Source: Boswellia sacra
Lineage: Eukaryota; Streptophyta; Magnoliopsida; Sapindales; Burseraceae
Assembly: GCA_013180625.2 (NCBI GenBank)
Contig: SNVD02014099.1
Coordinates: 434,001 to 498,000, forward strand
DNA length: 64,000 nucleotides
Direction of reading: 5' to 3'
Part shown: in pieces, positions 1 through 14,234 of the stretch
Position numbering within the stretch: the stretch's first letter is position 1
Layout of the letters: the number at the start of each line of letters is the position of its first letter
Position numbers and translations under genes: made by a program
Notes under the pieces: model-generated
The model's database searches: none
Told to the model about the DNA's origin: nothing
What the model saw: the letters and a program-made list of their open reading frames with translations, nothing else

Positions 1-1130
1 CAGTGAAAAAAATTTTAAACAAACCTTTGAAATGTTTACTTTAGCATATATAAATTTGAAAAGCATTAAAATTATTACATCAATTTTTTAAATCCTTCAC
101 TATCCTCTAGAAATAAGGTTGATGTGTTTTTCTTTTATCAATTCTATATACACATATACATATTTGGGGAATGGGCCGAGCAGGGTTGGGGAACACATGT
201 GTTCCCCATCCCCATTTAATTTCGGAAAAAATTTTCATCCTTATCCCCACCCCGCTCCCCATTTATTGCGGGGGCCCATCCCTTTTCATCCCTTTTAGAA
301 AATAATATTTTACACAGTGTAACTAGATGACATTTTCTTTGAAATTTTATAAAATAATTTTTCATCCCTTTTCATCAAATGACAATTATTCCTTTCTCCA
401 CTATTATTTAAATTGAAATTCCTATTTTCTCCAGATGTGTAGTACTGATATGCCAAAGTCAAATGATAAAAAGTAAATTATATTCCATTTTATCATCCTA
501 TAATGTGGAAAATATTATTTTATCCTGAAATGGATTGTATAAAAAATGGGCAAGATGGGAATTTAAAGGATATTTTTGTGTATTTCTTAATCTTTAAAAC
601 ATAAAACATCATCTAATGAAACTTGAAAATAGAATCATCTTTCACTTAAAAAAAAAATATAGGGGAAGAGTAATAAATTCTTGTAGATTTTATAAAGTAA
701 TAGTTCTGCTCATATGGCTTTGTAAAATGATAATCACCCTCTTTTCTAGTTTTTTTTTTTTATGTTGAAATTCCCATTTCATCCAAAATTTTATGGCATT
801 AAAAACCCAAATCATGAGGGAGAGAAGTGTCATTTAGTAAAGTGTTGAGGGCATTATATTGTATCTAGTCTAAATGGCACAACAGAGGCTCCAATTTTAA
901 TTTTAATTTTTTTTAAATATAAAAAAGTACAACCCTTGGATCAAATCCAATCCAAGGGCTGTTGCCGGTCCCGCCGAACCAGCACGTAAACATTTACGGA
1001 AACAGTAGTGTCATATATAAAGTAAAGCTTTATAATTGCAGAGTTGCACTCACTCAGGCAGTAGCCATACAAACACGGCGGGAAAGGGACCATTTGGGAA
1101 ACCAAAAAGAAAAAAAAAAAGGAGAAAAAA
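1..1130. other. Upstream intergenic DNA
   Basis: No gene is visible here. The stretch is AT-rich except for a GC-skewed patch at about 165-300, built from runs such as GGGGAA, CCCCATCC and GCGGGGGCCC. That patch contains a perfect palindrome at 187-208. It resembles the G-rich and C-rich insides of small plant hAT-like elements such as the one at 20,245, but I could not find matching ends or a target-site duplication. The last 200 bases lead into the promoter of the methyltransferase gene. Confidence 0.5.
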
Positions 1131-1271
1131 TCCCTCCCTCCGTCACTCCTTCCCTCTCTCCCTCCAAAAACAGAAACCCAAAAAGTAACCCAAAATCCAC
1201 TCTCCTCCATTCCCAAAAACCCTAACTGAACTCCCCCACCACCACCTCCATCTCACGTGCCACTCCACGCT
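1100..1271 (+). promoter_or_regulatory. Probable 5' leader of ATX1-like gene
   Basis: The stretch just before the start codon is rich in CT and CCCTCC tracts (about 1130-1170), which is common in plant 5' leaders. Between it and the start codon lies CCCCCACCACCACCTCC. There is no ATG between the leader and the chosen start at 1272. The transcription start cannot be placed from sequence alone. Confidence 0.4.
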
Positions 1272-4200
1272 ATGGCATTCCACCTCAAAGAAGAAGACAC
1301 CAACATCGACATTCACAACTCCGGCACTCCCATCCGCTACGCCTCCCTCGACCGCGTCTACTCTGCCTGCGTCACCACCGCCTCCGCCAGCGGCTCCTCC
1401 AACGTCATGTCCAAGAAGGTCAAGGCTCGCAAGCTCCTTGTCAGTCCCTTCGACGATCCCGATTTCAAGCCTTCTCCTTCCCCCTCCAGGCCTCCCATCC
1501 TCCACGTCTACTCCCGCCGCCGCTACAAGAGGAGCCATTCCTCGTTCTTTAATTCCCTGCTGTCGCGCCAGCCGCGGTTGGGAGATGTGAAGGGTGAAAT
1601 TTGTGAACTGGAGGATAAAATTGATGATGATTTGAGGGTTTTGAAGAAGCGGAGGAGGTTTGGGAGCAGTGAGTTGGTGAAATTGGGCGTGGATTCGAGT
1701 GTTTTGAGCTCCCTTGATGGTCCGAGATTGAGGGATTGTAGGAATTATAGAACTAACAATTTGAATTCGAATTACGGTAGTAATAGTGGAAATTTGAAGA
1801 GGAAGGAGCGTGATTCTAAGCTCAATTCGAAGTCAATTTTGCCTGTTTCGTCTACTACTAAGAGATGGGTGAGGTGAGCTTTTGTACTTTTGATTGCTGG
1901 TAAAATGCTGAGAATTTTTGGTCAATTAAAGCTTTAATTGTTATGAATTTGTGCATGAGAAGCTTGAATTGGCTTAGTTTGAGACAATAGATGGGTGCAA
2001 TTTTAAATGTCAGTGGAGAGTGGTGTAAATTTTTAATTCCTTTGGGTGAATTTTGTTTTGATGATTGAATTTGTGATTTAATAGGTTGAGTTTCGACGGT
2101 GTTGATCCGAAAACATTCATTGGGTTACAATGCAAGGCAAGCATTCACTTCCTAGCTCATGATCCTTCTATATGTTGCCACAAAAGGAAGCTTTTTGTTT
2201 CATATATTTAACATTAAGCTAGTTGAGTACAGGTTTATTGGCCATTGGATGCAGATTGGTATTCTGGTTCTGTTGTTGGGTGTGACTCTGAGAGTAACCG
2301 GCATCATGTATGGGTTTATTACCTTTTCTTTGGGTTTCTTGAACTGCTTGTGACTTTCAAGATGTAGTTGAAGTTCCTGGACTGTCTTTTGATGCAATGC
2401 AGGTTAAATATGAGGATGGAGATGAAGAAGATTTGATTCTTTCAAATGAGAAAATTAAGTTTTATATCTCTCAAGAGGAGATGGACCGGCTGAAGCTGAG
2501 TGTCAGTGCTAATAATGCTGATAATCATGGCTATGATTATGATGAGATGGTTGTGTTGGCTGCCACTTTAGATGATTGCCAAGAACCTGAGCCCGGGGAT
2601 ATTATCTGGGCAAAGCTTACTGGTGTGCTCTAAATTCATTTGTTCTTATTCCATATTTTATCGTTTTACTGCATAACCAAAATTTAAGGGGAAAAAGGTC
2701 TTTATGTTAATTAAGCAATAGGAAGCCTTTTTATATCATGAGGTGTGAACTGCATGCTCAATTATTTTTTTACTGCTCTAGACTTGCTTAATTCCATCTA
2801 TCTTGATTTATGCCTTTAGTCACGGGGGACCATCTTCAAGGGTCATCAGTAGCATGGAACACCATGAAATATTGATATAACTCTTGGTACCAAAACAGTA
2901 TATATCTAAATGTTAACCTTTGGTGTAAGAACTCTTAAGTTGGTGTTTGTTTTGTTGTTTCAGTGCAAGCGCACCTTTTTTCTTGTCTTTGCATCATTTT
3001 TCTGTGTTACAATTGAAGGAGGATCAGTTGAACTATGATTATCTTATGCTTGATGGTGCTATAATTAGTCCATTCGGTTAGAACTCAAGATTGACCAGTC
3101 GGTGGACAGTTTTTAGTGGTCGTATAGATATTTTTGAATGGTGGTTCAAGTTGAGATTAGTTTGGCTGGAAATAAAATAACTGGTAAAACTTTCATGATC
3201 TTGAACTTGTATAATGTTGTACTTGGATTTTAGATTTTGGTGACAGCATCATTTATAATTTAGTCTCTCTTCCAATCTATACAATATACAGTCATCAATA
3301 AATTTTATCTTATTTTTTTTGTACACCAACTATATTTTTTAATTGCTTTAGTGCAGGTCATTCTATGTGGCCAGCTGTTGTTGTAGATGAATTACTTATT
3401 GGTGACCGTAAAGGTTTAAATAAAATCTCAGGAGGAAGATCAGTTCCCGTACAATTTTTTGGTACACATGATTTTGCAAGGTTTGTAATTTTATTGGTTG
3501 GCGAATATTTACTGTTTCATTGACAGATTTGTAAATGATCAGAGTATCTATAGTCGTATCTTTCAGGGGCTGACATCATACTGGTCTTGTAATTGTCCAG
3601 AATACATGTGAAACAGGCAATTTCATTTCTCAAAGGACTTCTTTCTTCCTTCCACCTGAAGTGCAAGAAACCTCGGTTCACTCGAAGTTTGGAAGAAGCA
3701 AAAGTGTAAGCTTAATGATAAGAATCCATTTAATTGAAGCAATGCTAAAATATAATGCTTGATGAAGTAGCATTATAGAAATCTTATTTAATGGAAAACT
3801 GGCAAGTAGACATTAGTTCTTCTTTGTAGAGATTGATACTTTGAATTTTGGTAAGTGTATTAAAGTGTCTGCATGTTCATGATTAATTATGTGGTATGAG
3901 GTTGTGGTTTTTGGTTCCCTATACGCTTTTATTTTTCTACCTGTAAACTGGCTTCTATATGGCATATGGACATGGGCAAGCAGGCTCTCAAGCGCTTATT
4001 TTGCCCTTCCCATCCCTTCATTTTAATGGCTGTACTTGCTTTGTATCCCTAGAGATCTTAAAGCATATCATTGTTTGATATATGCATTTATTGGTTCGTT
4101 TATACAGATTTCAAAACTATTGTTTGCTTTAAATATGTTTGTGGTTATTCGCTTTCCTGGCATACTTTTTTTCCTGTCTTCAGAGACGATGGAATTTCAC

Positions 4201-7200
4201 TAGATAATCTTATGGCTACATTAAATTCCTTTTCAGGATGGTAATATTTGTTGCTCTATCAGAGTGGTAACTTAATATCTATATGGTTCTAACTAGGTAT
4301 CTGAGTGAACAAAGACTTCCAAGAAGAATGATACAACTACAAAGTGGGATTGGTGTTGATGATGGTGAAAACACCAGTAGTGAGGATGAACGGAGTTCTG
4401 ATTCAGGTGAAGTTTGCATTAAAGATGAAGGGATTCAGGGAACATCAGGAAGCCTTGGGACTTCTCCATATGTAATAGGGGATTTGCAAATACTAAATCT
4501 TGGTAACTATATTTAGCCTTGGGATTGCTTTTTATTCCTCTTTCATTCTTGTTTACTTATTTCTTTTCCCCCCTCATTTCAACGTAGCTTTCCTCAAAGC
4601 TAGGAGACTTTTTGAACATGTTGCATCCTTTGAAGTTTATAGCAATTTCATTTTCTCTCTGAAGACTAGATTCTGAGTATTGAGTTCTTAGATTTTTCAG
4701 ATTGTAACTTATGAATGCATGTAACAGGTTGTTTTCTTCCATTCTATTTCTTTGTATTTCTTTATGCTGCTGTTTTTTTTAATTATTATTTTTTACCGCT
4801 ATTGTTGACTAATATTGAGTTAATACTGTTACTCATTGTATGTCTGATGATGATTGTTGATCAGTGGCTATACTTACAGGCATATGAAATTTACCTTTCA
4901 GGAAAGCTTGTGAAGGATTCTGAACATTTTCATGATGATAGGTTCATCTGGCCAGAAGGATATACAGCCGTAAGGAAGTTCACTTCAATAACAGGTGAAT
5001 TTATTATTATTATTATTATTTCTTAATGCTCTTTTTAGGTTTATTATGCATTACGCTTCTACATATTTTCTTTGTTGAATTCCTTTTTTATCTTTTTGAT
5101 TTGAATATTATGTTATATACATTTTCTTTTTTTCTGTTAAATTTTGGGGATCAGATCCAATTGTTTCTAGCTCTTATAAGATGGAAGTGCTGCGAGATCC
5201 TGAGTCAAATAACCGACCTCTATTTAGAGTCACATTTGATGGTAGAGAACAGGTTAGTTGAGTATATTAATGGAAGAAACCTAGATTTTTAGATTCATGG
5301 CTGCTATTGTTCAGAATGTGGATTTGATTTTGCTTGTATTTTTCTTTCTTTCCATCTTATACAGTTTCAGTTATCTTTTAACATTTTTTCTCAATATGCA
5401 TCATACACCATTTATACATGTTAATGTGGTCAGTGTCAAACTTGTGATTTTTCTTATAGTATTTAATGTTGATGTTATAAAAAAAATCCAAAGTGTTGAT
5501 TTTATTGGTGCAATATATATTCTGTGATGAGTTGTTTGGTTTTTTTGCGCAGTTCAATGGATCGACTCCTTCTGCGTGCTGGAGTAAAATATATAAAAGA
5601 ATAAGGAAGAAACAAAATAATTCTTCTGATGGCTTCAGTGCTGAAGCTGGTGCGGAAAGAAACTATGAGTCTGGCACTGATATGTTTGGTTTCTCGGATC
5701 CTGAAGTTATGAAACTTATAAAGGTATAAGATTTAATAATTTTGCTCCTATAATTTAAAATTGTTGCATTTATTTTGTAGAAATATCAAGTTTTGTTGTG
5801 TGACATTGTATGTTGAGACTTTTCTTTGTCAAGTGTTTTCCATGTTGATAGTCGTCTCCACTTTTATTTTTCATTTGGTTTTCTAATATTTCAAATTAAA
5901 ATCTTGTGCAATGATTGTAATCCCATAATAATTTCCTGTGGTACTGACAGCGGTTATCAAAATCCAGACTCACCTCAAAGTTCTCGACATGCAAGTTAAT
6001 CTCTGGAAGATATCGGGACTTGCCAGCTGGTTACAGACCTGTTCGTGTTGACTGGAAAGACCTTGATAAATGCAGTGTCTGCCACATGGATGAGGTGAAA
6101 GCCATTTCCATTTTCTACTTTTGCGTCAATAGCACTGTTTGAAAAATACCGCTCTTTTGTTTTTGCACATGTGTTTTTAGTTTATTTCTCAAGCATTCAA
6201 AGCATTTAGTTGGTAATTTGAATTTGATGGCTTAGTTATACTAATTGGGTCTGTTTAACTTTCAGGAGTATGAAAACAATCTGTTCTTACAATGTGATAA
6301 ATGCAGAATGATGGTAAGCACATGCTTACATACAACTGTAGCATAGCATTAGTAAAGGATTAAAACCATGGGATAACTTGAAATACTTTATATTTAGCTT
6401 TTAACTTTATCTTCGGTTAGTCAACTGAATTGCAAAATTATGTCTTTTTTTTTTTTTTGGTTGCAAAGAGTATTTTCATTCCAAATTGGGGAAGGAATCT
6501 CTTACTAATTTTCTGCTTGAAGATTTAAGTCACGTTGGTAGTTTCTTCAGAAGTAATTTTTTGTCAGGTTCATGCTAGATGCTATGGAGAGTTAGAACCT
6601 GTTGATGGCGTGCTATGGCTATGCAACTTATGTTCCCCAGGGGCTCCTGAATCACCCCCTCCCTGCTGCCTTTGTCCTGTTATAGGTAGTTTCAAGTTGC
6701 AAGGATTTTTTATTTTTATTTTCCTCTCTTTGTTCTGTAAAGCCATTATGCGTAACTAATCCTGTGGATTTAATTTCACCTTAGGAGGTGCAATGAAACC
6801 TACCACTGATGGACGTTGGGCTCATTTAGCTTGTGCCATATGGATACCTGGTTAGTGACTCTGTAGTTCTGGAATTGTATTCCTTTTTTTCGTCTTTTAT
6901 AGTCATATGTGTTGACTAACTGAACTGTGTCTCAGAAACTTGCTTATCTGATGTCAAGAGAATGGAGCCTATAGATGGGCTAAATAGAGTTAATAAGGTA
7001 TTCTGTTTTTGCTACTTTATTTATTGTATATTGCCATCGCAAGGATACCTTTTCTTAAAAAAATTTTATTCTTATTTTTTAATCAAGTTTTATTAATTTT
7101 TTTGAATTTAGGAGTTTGCTGCTAGAAGCATTACTTTAAAAATTACAAAATCATACTCTTGAAGGTTAATCAATTGCGTTTCCTTTAATGTTGCTGCTTT

Positions 7201-10200
7201 ACAAGCAGGATCGTTGGAAGCTTTTATGCAGCATTTGTGGCGTATCTTATGGAGCTTGCATCCAAGTAAGCTCATAATTAATCTAGTTGTTGTGAATTTG
7301 GTGTGATGCTTTATTCTTTTTAATAATTGATGATTTTATGATTTAATTTACATTCTTATTTTGCTGGTATGTTTTTCTAATTAAGTTATTTGGAGTTCAT
7401 TAATATAACTATTGAAACACTCTTATTGCTCTTTTAGAGCTTAGAGCATAGTCTGCTAGTTGTCCCTCCCTTAAATATTTTTATTTGTTCAAGGGTTGAT
7501 ATTGCTTATTTAATGGTTAATCCTTTTCATCCCGTCTAAAAACACTGGGAGAATAGAATAAATCATGTAATATAAGGGGTAAAAGAAAAAGAAAAATGCT
7601 GATGAAAGGTGTATACTTAGAAGTCTGCTTCTCTATAATATGTAAAAATCCAAACTTGACTCAATAAAGCTTCCTTGAGATACGTACACTTTTTCTTGCA
7701 ATTATTTTTCTTTTCTCCCACTATTACAGCTTAAACCTTGTCATCCTCAGTTTTGAAGTTGAAAATGTAATAAAAATTATTGAGATGTAGTATAATTTCT
7801 AGTCTTAAAGCTAATTTCTCTATAAGCAGAATCATGGGGGACTAATTCTTTGGAAGACAGTCAAAGCCTTGCCGAGCATTTTTGAGGGGAGTTGGCTACT
7901 AAAGTCTTTGGGCCTTACATTGTGTGATAATTCTAGAATTGTTTTTTCAGGAATTGGGAATATGGAGAAAAAAATAAGGTGGTTCTTGCTAAATAGCTTT
8001 GGAGTTTTCCAATACAAAAGGAGTCCTAATGGAATGTGGCTGTTGAATGCAAATATGTCCTTCAACCAAATGGTTCGGACACCAATTTGGTTAATATTCT
8101 GTGACAACAAGAAATAAGTAATTGTATCTTAAAAAATATAATTGAGGAAGAAATGAATCTCTTGTTGGACAATTCCTTTTTTTGCTTCTATGTGGTCTTA
8201 GACTCCAAAAAATTCCCACGCACATTGTTTTTCTTTATTCACTTAAAAATGTGGAGGAGCTTTCGTTTAATTCCTGTATTTCCTTTTTTCTTTTTTTTTT
8301 TGAGATATTTTAAAACGAGACTTAAATATCAAAATTCTTAATATAAAATACTTCATGATATACTTAATAAATTATTCGCGTAATTGCACATCATTATTCC
8401 CCTTTTCCACTCATTTTAATGACCCTTTTTTTAATCATTCTAGTGTTGTTTTATTGGTTTATAAGATGTACTTTATTTTGTGTTACATATATAAAAACAT
8501 ATGTATATATGCTTATATTGCAATTGTTTATAGTGTTCAAACAGTAATTGTCGGGTTGCATATCATCCACTGTGTGCACGTGCTGCTGGTCTTTGTGTTG
8601 AGGTAATTTTCGTTGTTATGTGGATTTAATGTTTCCTTAATATTGCTCGATGTAGTAGTTGGTGAAATGGTAGATATTCCGGCTTAAATAATATTCGTGT
8701 TCATTTTTTTTAACTTGCTCTTTTTTGTTGGTTATGATTATTTAGCTTGAGGATGAAGACCGGCTTAATCTCCTAGCTTTAGAAGAAGATGATGATCAGT
8801 GCATTCGTCTACTTTCCTTCTGCAAGAAGCATAGGCAACCATCAAATGAGCGTTTAGCAACTGATGAACGGATAGGGCAAATTACTCGTCGATGTCGTGA
8901 CTATACTCCTCCATCTAATCCATCTGGCTGTGCTCGCAGTGGTATGTTGACGTTTAATTTTCTGGCATGAATCATCAATGTGATTAATCACTTAGTAATA
9001 TTAATTAAATCAACAAATTTAAATTATTAAATTGATCAGAAAAAGTGAGGGTTGTTGCATAGGAATTGGGTGCAAGCTCTCAATTGGTAGAACCTGAAGA
9101 GGTGTAATATGTCGTCAGAAGATTTATCATGGCATAATATATGCGACATGCTTTATAGCTTGCAAAGCTTATATGTTTTTCTTGAGTAATTTGTAAAATA
9201 CTTGGTGTTCACATTATGTTTCTAAGGATGGAAAATGATCCCAACTATTCTTAGGCGGCCTCAACCTTCGTAGCTTGGCAATTAGTCTAGCTGCTAGGCC
9301 TAGATCCTTGAGTCATTCCATCTTAAGTAATGCCTTCCCAGTCCTTTGCTCCTGCATTTGTGGGTCTGCGGTTCTATTGAATCTTTCTCTATGGCAGAAA
9401 TTTGTTGGCAATTTTCTATCTTAGCATTTGTATTGTATTCTGAATTTTGGCCTATTGCAGTGTTGCTTCATGTTGTTGAGATGCCCTGTCAAAAATGTCT
9501 GTTTTATCTCTTCCATCTTACTATCTCCTGTGTCAGCATCACTAAGGGGCTGACATGTGGCAGACGAAAATCTATGAGTAAACAAATTGCTTTGGATGTA
9601 TTTGTTAGATCAAAGGTTGAATCTCACTTTAACTGGGATCCTTCATTCCATCTTCTGTAGAGCCTTACAATTATTTTGGAAGAAGAGGGCGAAAAGAACC
9701 TGAAGCTCTTGCTGCTGCATCCTTGAAGCGCCTCTTTGTAGAGAATCAGCCGTACTTGGTTGGTGGTTACTGCCAACATGGATTGTCAGATAACGTATTG
9801 CCTTCTATTGGAGTGATTGGCTCGAAATTCTCTTTTAGTAGCCTTCACAGGGATGCTCCTAATAACATTCTTTCTATGGCTGAGAAATACCAATACATGA
9901 GGGAGACCTTCCGAAAGAGATTAGCATTTGGTAAGTGATTAACATATTCTTGTAAGTCGATGAATTTGACAAATAATATTATTATTCTTTTTATTATTTT
10001 TTGTTTTCAGCATTTAGCTTTGCAAATTAGTCATTGTAAATGTACGATCTATCATGTTTCCTGAATTAGATTGCTTTAGTGCTATTAAGTCTCAGTTCTA
10101 TTATATTATCGTGTAGACATTTAATTACAATAGAAATTTAACAAAAGCCAATGGTTGGGAATCACAGCCTAAGCACTTCCATTTCTCAGAACAGTAACTT

Positions 10201-12194
10201 CTGAGGTCTTTAGTGACTGATGTATTGTGAAAAAAGCAAAGTAGTACTATTGTGGCAAGCAAGTCAGTACTATATAATTATATCATATTCTGCATCAGTA
10301 ACTATAAAGTGTTATGCACACTGCATTTATTAAATTACTTACTAGGTAATACTTCAGTTATCATCCTGTTTGCTATTAAATTTTGTTCTGGAAATTTATA
10401 TTTTGTGGATGTATTTCTTCCGTCAAAGTCTAAATGACTGGAGCAAAATTTCTATGTATAACTAAAAGTTGTGCTATGGTTTGTTTTGATCGTGTTCGGA
10501 AATTGGAAAAATCATGTTGTTTCATTAAATTAAACTTGTCTACATATTTACACTATTGGAGTCTGATTCAATATTTTACTCTAGGTCTTAACATGCTTTT
10601 CAATTTCATGTGGCTCACATTTTCTTAAACAATTTTATTTCTAATCTACGATTTCTTATGTATTGCCAATGTGTGAAGTCTTAGGAGCATGAAACTTGTT
10701 TATATGCCCATTTATTATGTATGTTATGTATTGCATAGATTATTGAATTACTTATATAATGTTTCCTATATATTTAAGCAGCATTCAGAAGTTTATATTG
10801 TCATTTAATTCTTCCTTTGATGATTGGGATTTCAATGCCATAGGGAAATCCGGAATTCATGGGTTTGGCATATTTGCGAAGCATCCACATAGAGCAGGAG
10901 ACATGGTAAACTAATTTACTCCTTGAGTCCAGGTTTGATATAATTGTTTTGACCTCTTACCAGGTACTAACAATGAAGTGAATTGTCTAACTTTTAGGTG
11001 ATTGAATACACTGGAGAACTAGTTCGACCTCCTATTGCTGACCGAAGAGAACACTTTATTTACAATTCATTGGTGGTATGTGCTTTTAGAATGCTGTCAT
11101 CAGTCTGCCTACTTCATGTCTGCATTGTTTTGGTTGAGCTGTCTCCTTTTCTACTAATTTGGTCTATTTTGGAGGATTTAAACCCTCAGTAAAGTTCTGA
11201 ATTGAAAATGATGTTGCAGGGTGCTGGGACTTATATGTTCAGGATTGATGATGAACGGGTTATTGATGCCACTAGGGCAGGGAGCATTGCACATCTGATC
11301 AATCATTCATGTGAAGTGCGTATCATGCTCTATTTGCTTATATATATATTTTTTCTTATATGAAATATGTCTTATAGAAGCTTTTCTATGTAAGCCTTAG
11401 GTAGGTTATGAAAATTCACTTGGCAATTGTTAAAACTAAAATAGAAAGTTTGATATGCTAATTTATTGAGTTCCTTTTTTTTCTTTTTTTCTTTTTGGTT
11501 TTTGTTTTTGCGTTCGTGTGTGTGTGTGTAATTTGTGCTTGCTCCATGTGCAAGTGTATGTGTGTGGGCATGTCAGAACTTAAATACAGTTGTAAGGTCC
11601 TTGTCTATAAATTTAAGCTTTTAGGGTAAGTGGTAACTTAAGAGCCATTATTATGATATATTAAGTAGAACTTAATAGATTTTAACCTGACAGTTTTACT
11701 TGATGCTGAATGTTGTCTGTATTTTCATCCTTCGTATTTATGTTTTAATGTTTTGTTTATGCAAGCACTTGATGATCCTTTGCAAAGGTTGACTGGACAT
11801 TCTTATGAACGTGCTTAGATGCTTCATTATATCCAGATGTTAAGAAGGCTGATGATAGTTTTGTTTGGTGCAGCCAAATTGCTATTCCAGAGTCATTAGT
11901 GTAAATGGTGACGAGCACATTATTATTTTTGCTAAAAGAGATATTAAACAATGGGAAGAGCTGACATATGATTATAGGTTCTCCTCAAGTCCTCCATGTT
12001 TATATATCTACATTAAATTTAATTAGGTTCTGACTTCTATCTTTTGTTGTAGGTTCTTTTCCATTGATGAACAACTAGCATGCTACTGTGGCTTCCCAAG
12101 ATGCCGGGGCATAGTTAATGATACTGAAGCTGAGGAGCAGGTGGCAAAATTATATGCACCTCGTGGTGAATTAATACATTGGACAGGAGAATGA
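1272..12194 (+). CDS. ATX1: ATX1/ATX2-type histone H3K4 methyltransferase (trithorax)
   Basis: A SET-domain enzyme that methylates lysine 4 of histone H3 at active genes in the nucleus. By eye it has 24 coding exons: 1272-1873, 2085-2136, 2233-2307, 2403-2622, 3357-3480, 3601-3705, 4297-4502, 4902-4994, 5155-5252, 5553-5723, 5951-6094, 6266-6313, 6568-6685, 6785-6850, 6936-6997, 7209-7265, 8534-8602, 8746-8941, 9661-9930, 10844-10905, 10998-11075, 11220-11315, 11874-11977, 12053-12194. They sum to 3258 bases, 1085 codons plus stop, with every phase agreeing; Arabidopsis ATX1 and ATX2 are close to this length. Domains in order: Tudor-like (about 213-262), PWWP (about 308-400), FYRN and FYRC (about 450-575), PHD (about 622-672), extended PHD (about 677-795), SET (about 925-1045) with HGFGIF, NHSC and YDYR, then post-[11 protein letters not shown]. 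The start is the first ATG, followed by AFHLKEED, which aligns with the known family N-terminus. No lesion was seen. ATX1 and ATX2 cannot be told apart here. Confidence 0.95.
2137..2232 (+). other. GC-AG intron in ATX1-like gene
   Basis: The exon before this intron ends in LQCK (TGCAAG) and the intron begins GCAAGC, not GT. It ends in ACAG before [16 protein letters not shown] is the usual strong context of the minor GC-AG class, and the reading frame needs this junction. All other introns of the gene that I traced begin with GT. Confidence 0.85.
7266..8533 (+). other. Longest traced intron of the ATX1-like gene
   Basis: This intron of about 1.27 kb separates the exon ending in YGACIQ from the exon starting CSNSNC, inside the extended PHD finger. 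It is AT-rich. Open frames exist on both strands near 7830-8110, but they match nothing I recognise and have no splice partners. I see no transposon ends in it. Confidence 0.6.
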
Positions 12195-13300
12195 GAGAGG
12201 TAAACAGATTTTGAGATTTGTATCTCCTTATCATCATCGTCTTCTTCTTCTTCTTCTTCTTCTTCTTCTTTCTTTGGTAGGATTCACCTCAGTTTTTTAC
12301 TCCAATTACTAATATATTGAAATTTGACGATCATCAAGACTAAGTATTTGTATCATCTGCATGTGCAGAAGCTGTCAGTTTTTGACTGGACTCTTTTGCA
12401 AATGTATTTTCAAGTTTGAGCGAACTTATTGAATGCAAATGTGCATATAAATGATAGAAATTTAAACCTGGGAATAAGAAGATTCTAAGACTTTCACCCT
12501 TTTAAAAAAACTCTCTTGTTGGATTCAATTCTGTTTGTTTTTTTAAGGACTAATATATGTAGGTCGAATTATATTTAAATCATTGTCTCACTAACCCAGA
12601 AAATTTAGAATTTATGATGCTCTGTATGCATGGGAGCTTGTGTCAGCTTCAAACATACTTATTTCCTGAATTAATTCCAAGGTTTAAGTACAGCTATAAA
12701 GGCAGTAGCCTATGTCAAAGACCAAGTCCTCAAAAATCTTAAGTATGAATGGTGTTATATATGTTCAATTCTTTCTGTGCATTTATTAGTATTTATTTAC
12801 TATGTGAGTTAAATGCTTTTGTAGAATTGATTTATTTTATTTTTGTGTAAGCACGCTAGATTTGATTAATGACTAGTATTTAATGTTAATGTACCATAAC
12901 AACAGTCAGATGAGCCATGGCTGCAGTACATTTTCTAGTTTATATCATTTATAGTTCATTCAGTTGCTCTCTCAATTTCCCCGAATTTCCTGCTTGTGGT
13001 TTTTGTAAATCACATTTAAATATTCCTTTCTCCATCACTCAGTACTGCTTTGATTTTACTAGATACTATTTGTTTAGAACTCTCATTATACTGATGTTTC
13101 TCTCTATTTCTTTCATGCAGAAGTTTCTCATTGTCAATATATTCCCATCAGAGATCCTTCTGGAGAGTCTATTTTCTTCCTGGCAATTTACTATTATTGC
13201 ATGCCATTTTATTGAGGCATATAGGCTAATGGTTCTCTGATTTCCTCATCTGATAATGTACTTTATTTTGTCTCTAATCTTTGCTTCCCCTTAACGCGGA
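12195..13300 (+). other. 3' side of ATX1-like gene
   Basis: After the TGA at 12,192 the sequence has a possible donor (GAG|GTAAAC at about 12,199) and a possible acceptor near 13,120 (TTTCATGCAG), so a 3' UTR intron is possible. No coding domain is visible. The poly(A) site cannot be fixed by eye. Confidence 0.35.
12241..12270 (+). repeat. (CTT)10 microsatellite
   Basis: Ten uninterrupted CTT units lie 46 bases after the stop codon of the methyltransferase gene, probably in the 3' UTR or a 3' UTR intron. Confidence 0.9.
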
Positions 13301-14201
13301 AACAGTATAAGCTTTTTCTCAAATTAGCTTCTTTAGTGGTCTGTGCATTTTTCGAATTTTAATTTAAACACCAGCTAAACACCTAATTATTGATAGAAGT
13401 TGGGTAGTTATCTTCGTCTTACCTCTAGGCAGCTTTTCTTCACTTTGTAAATTGCTGTTAGGTGCACAAATGATTATGTGATTACATTGACCAATTGTAA
13501 AGATTTCTCAGTTTTACAAATGGAAGGTGAGTGCTCATCTTTCATGCTGAAATTAGTGAAGCTTCGATGATCCTGAAGTCTTTTTCTTGGCTAGTGTTAC
13601 TATTATTACTTTTAGTGATATTACACTTTTCATTTCCTGTTGTAATGGTCAATTGTAAGCAAAGCATCGCCTTCAAAGTTCCTCTGAATGTGAGAGCTAA
13701 ATCCCCTTTTAACCCCCATTTAAGTTGTATCAACAGTAGAGATCTTCGGGGATTACACGTGTATCATCTTATTTATTGCAGTTTGAGTTGGATATGGTCT
13801 ATTCCTTTGGTGCTTCATTATTGTTGGTTGTAATATATTTATTTTCAGCTGTTGTCATAGCTACCGTTTGTTGTTTCGTTGACGACCAAGAAGATCTCCT
13901 TGAAAGTAAAGTTATAATTTCAAGTACTTTTTGGTGTCTTCAATATTACTTGCCAATCACCATTTGAGTACCAAGTTCAGATTTGTTTTCATTCTTCAGC
14001 GTGGCTCGTGTCTGTAAGACCTTTTTTTAGCTAATCGGCGGAAGGATATTAGGAATGGATTTTGTTGAGTTGAGAAAGATTGATGATTTGAGTTGTCTAT
14101 GCGTTTAATCCACTGGATAATATCTGCTTCATTTCAAGTATCGACCTCACAAGTTATTACGAAGGGCCAAGGAATCCATGTATAAATTTGAATCGGAATA
14201 G

Positions 14202-14234
<33 letters not shown>

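Noticed and set aside
7832..8117. Overlapping open frames on both strands inside an ATX1-like intron
   Set aside because: No family resemblance and no splice partners. The exons on both sides join in phase without it.
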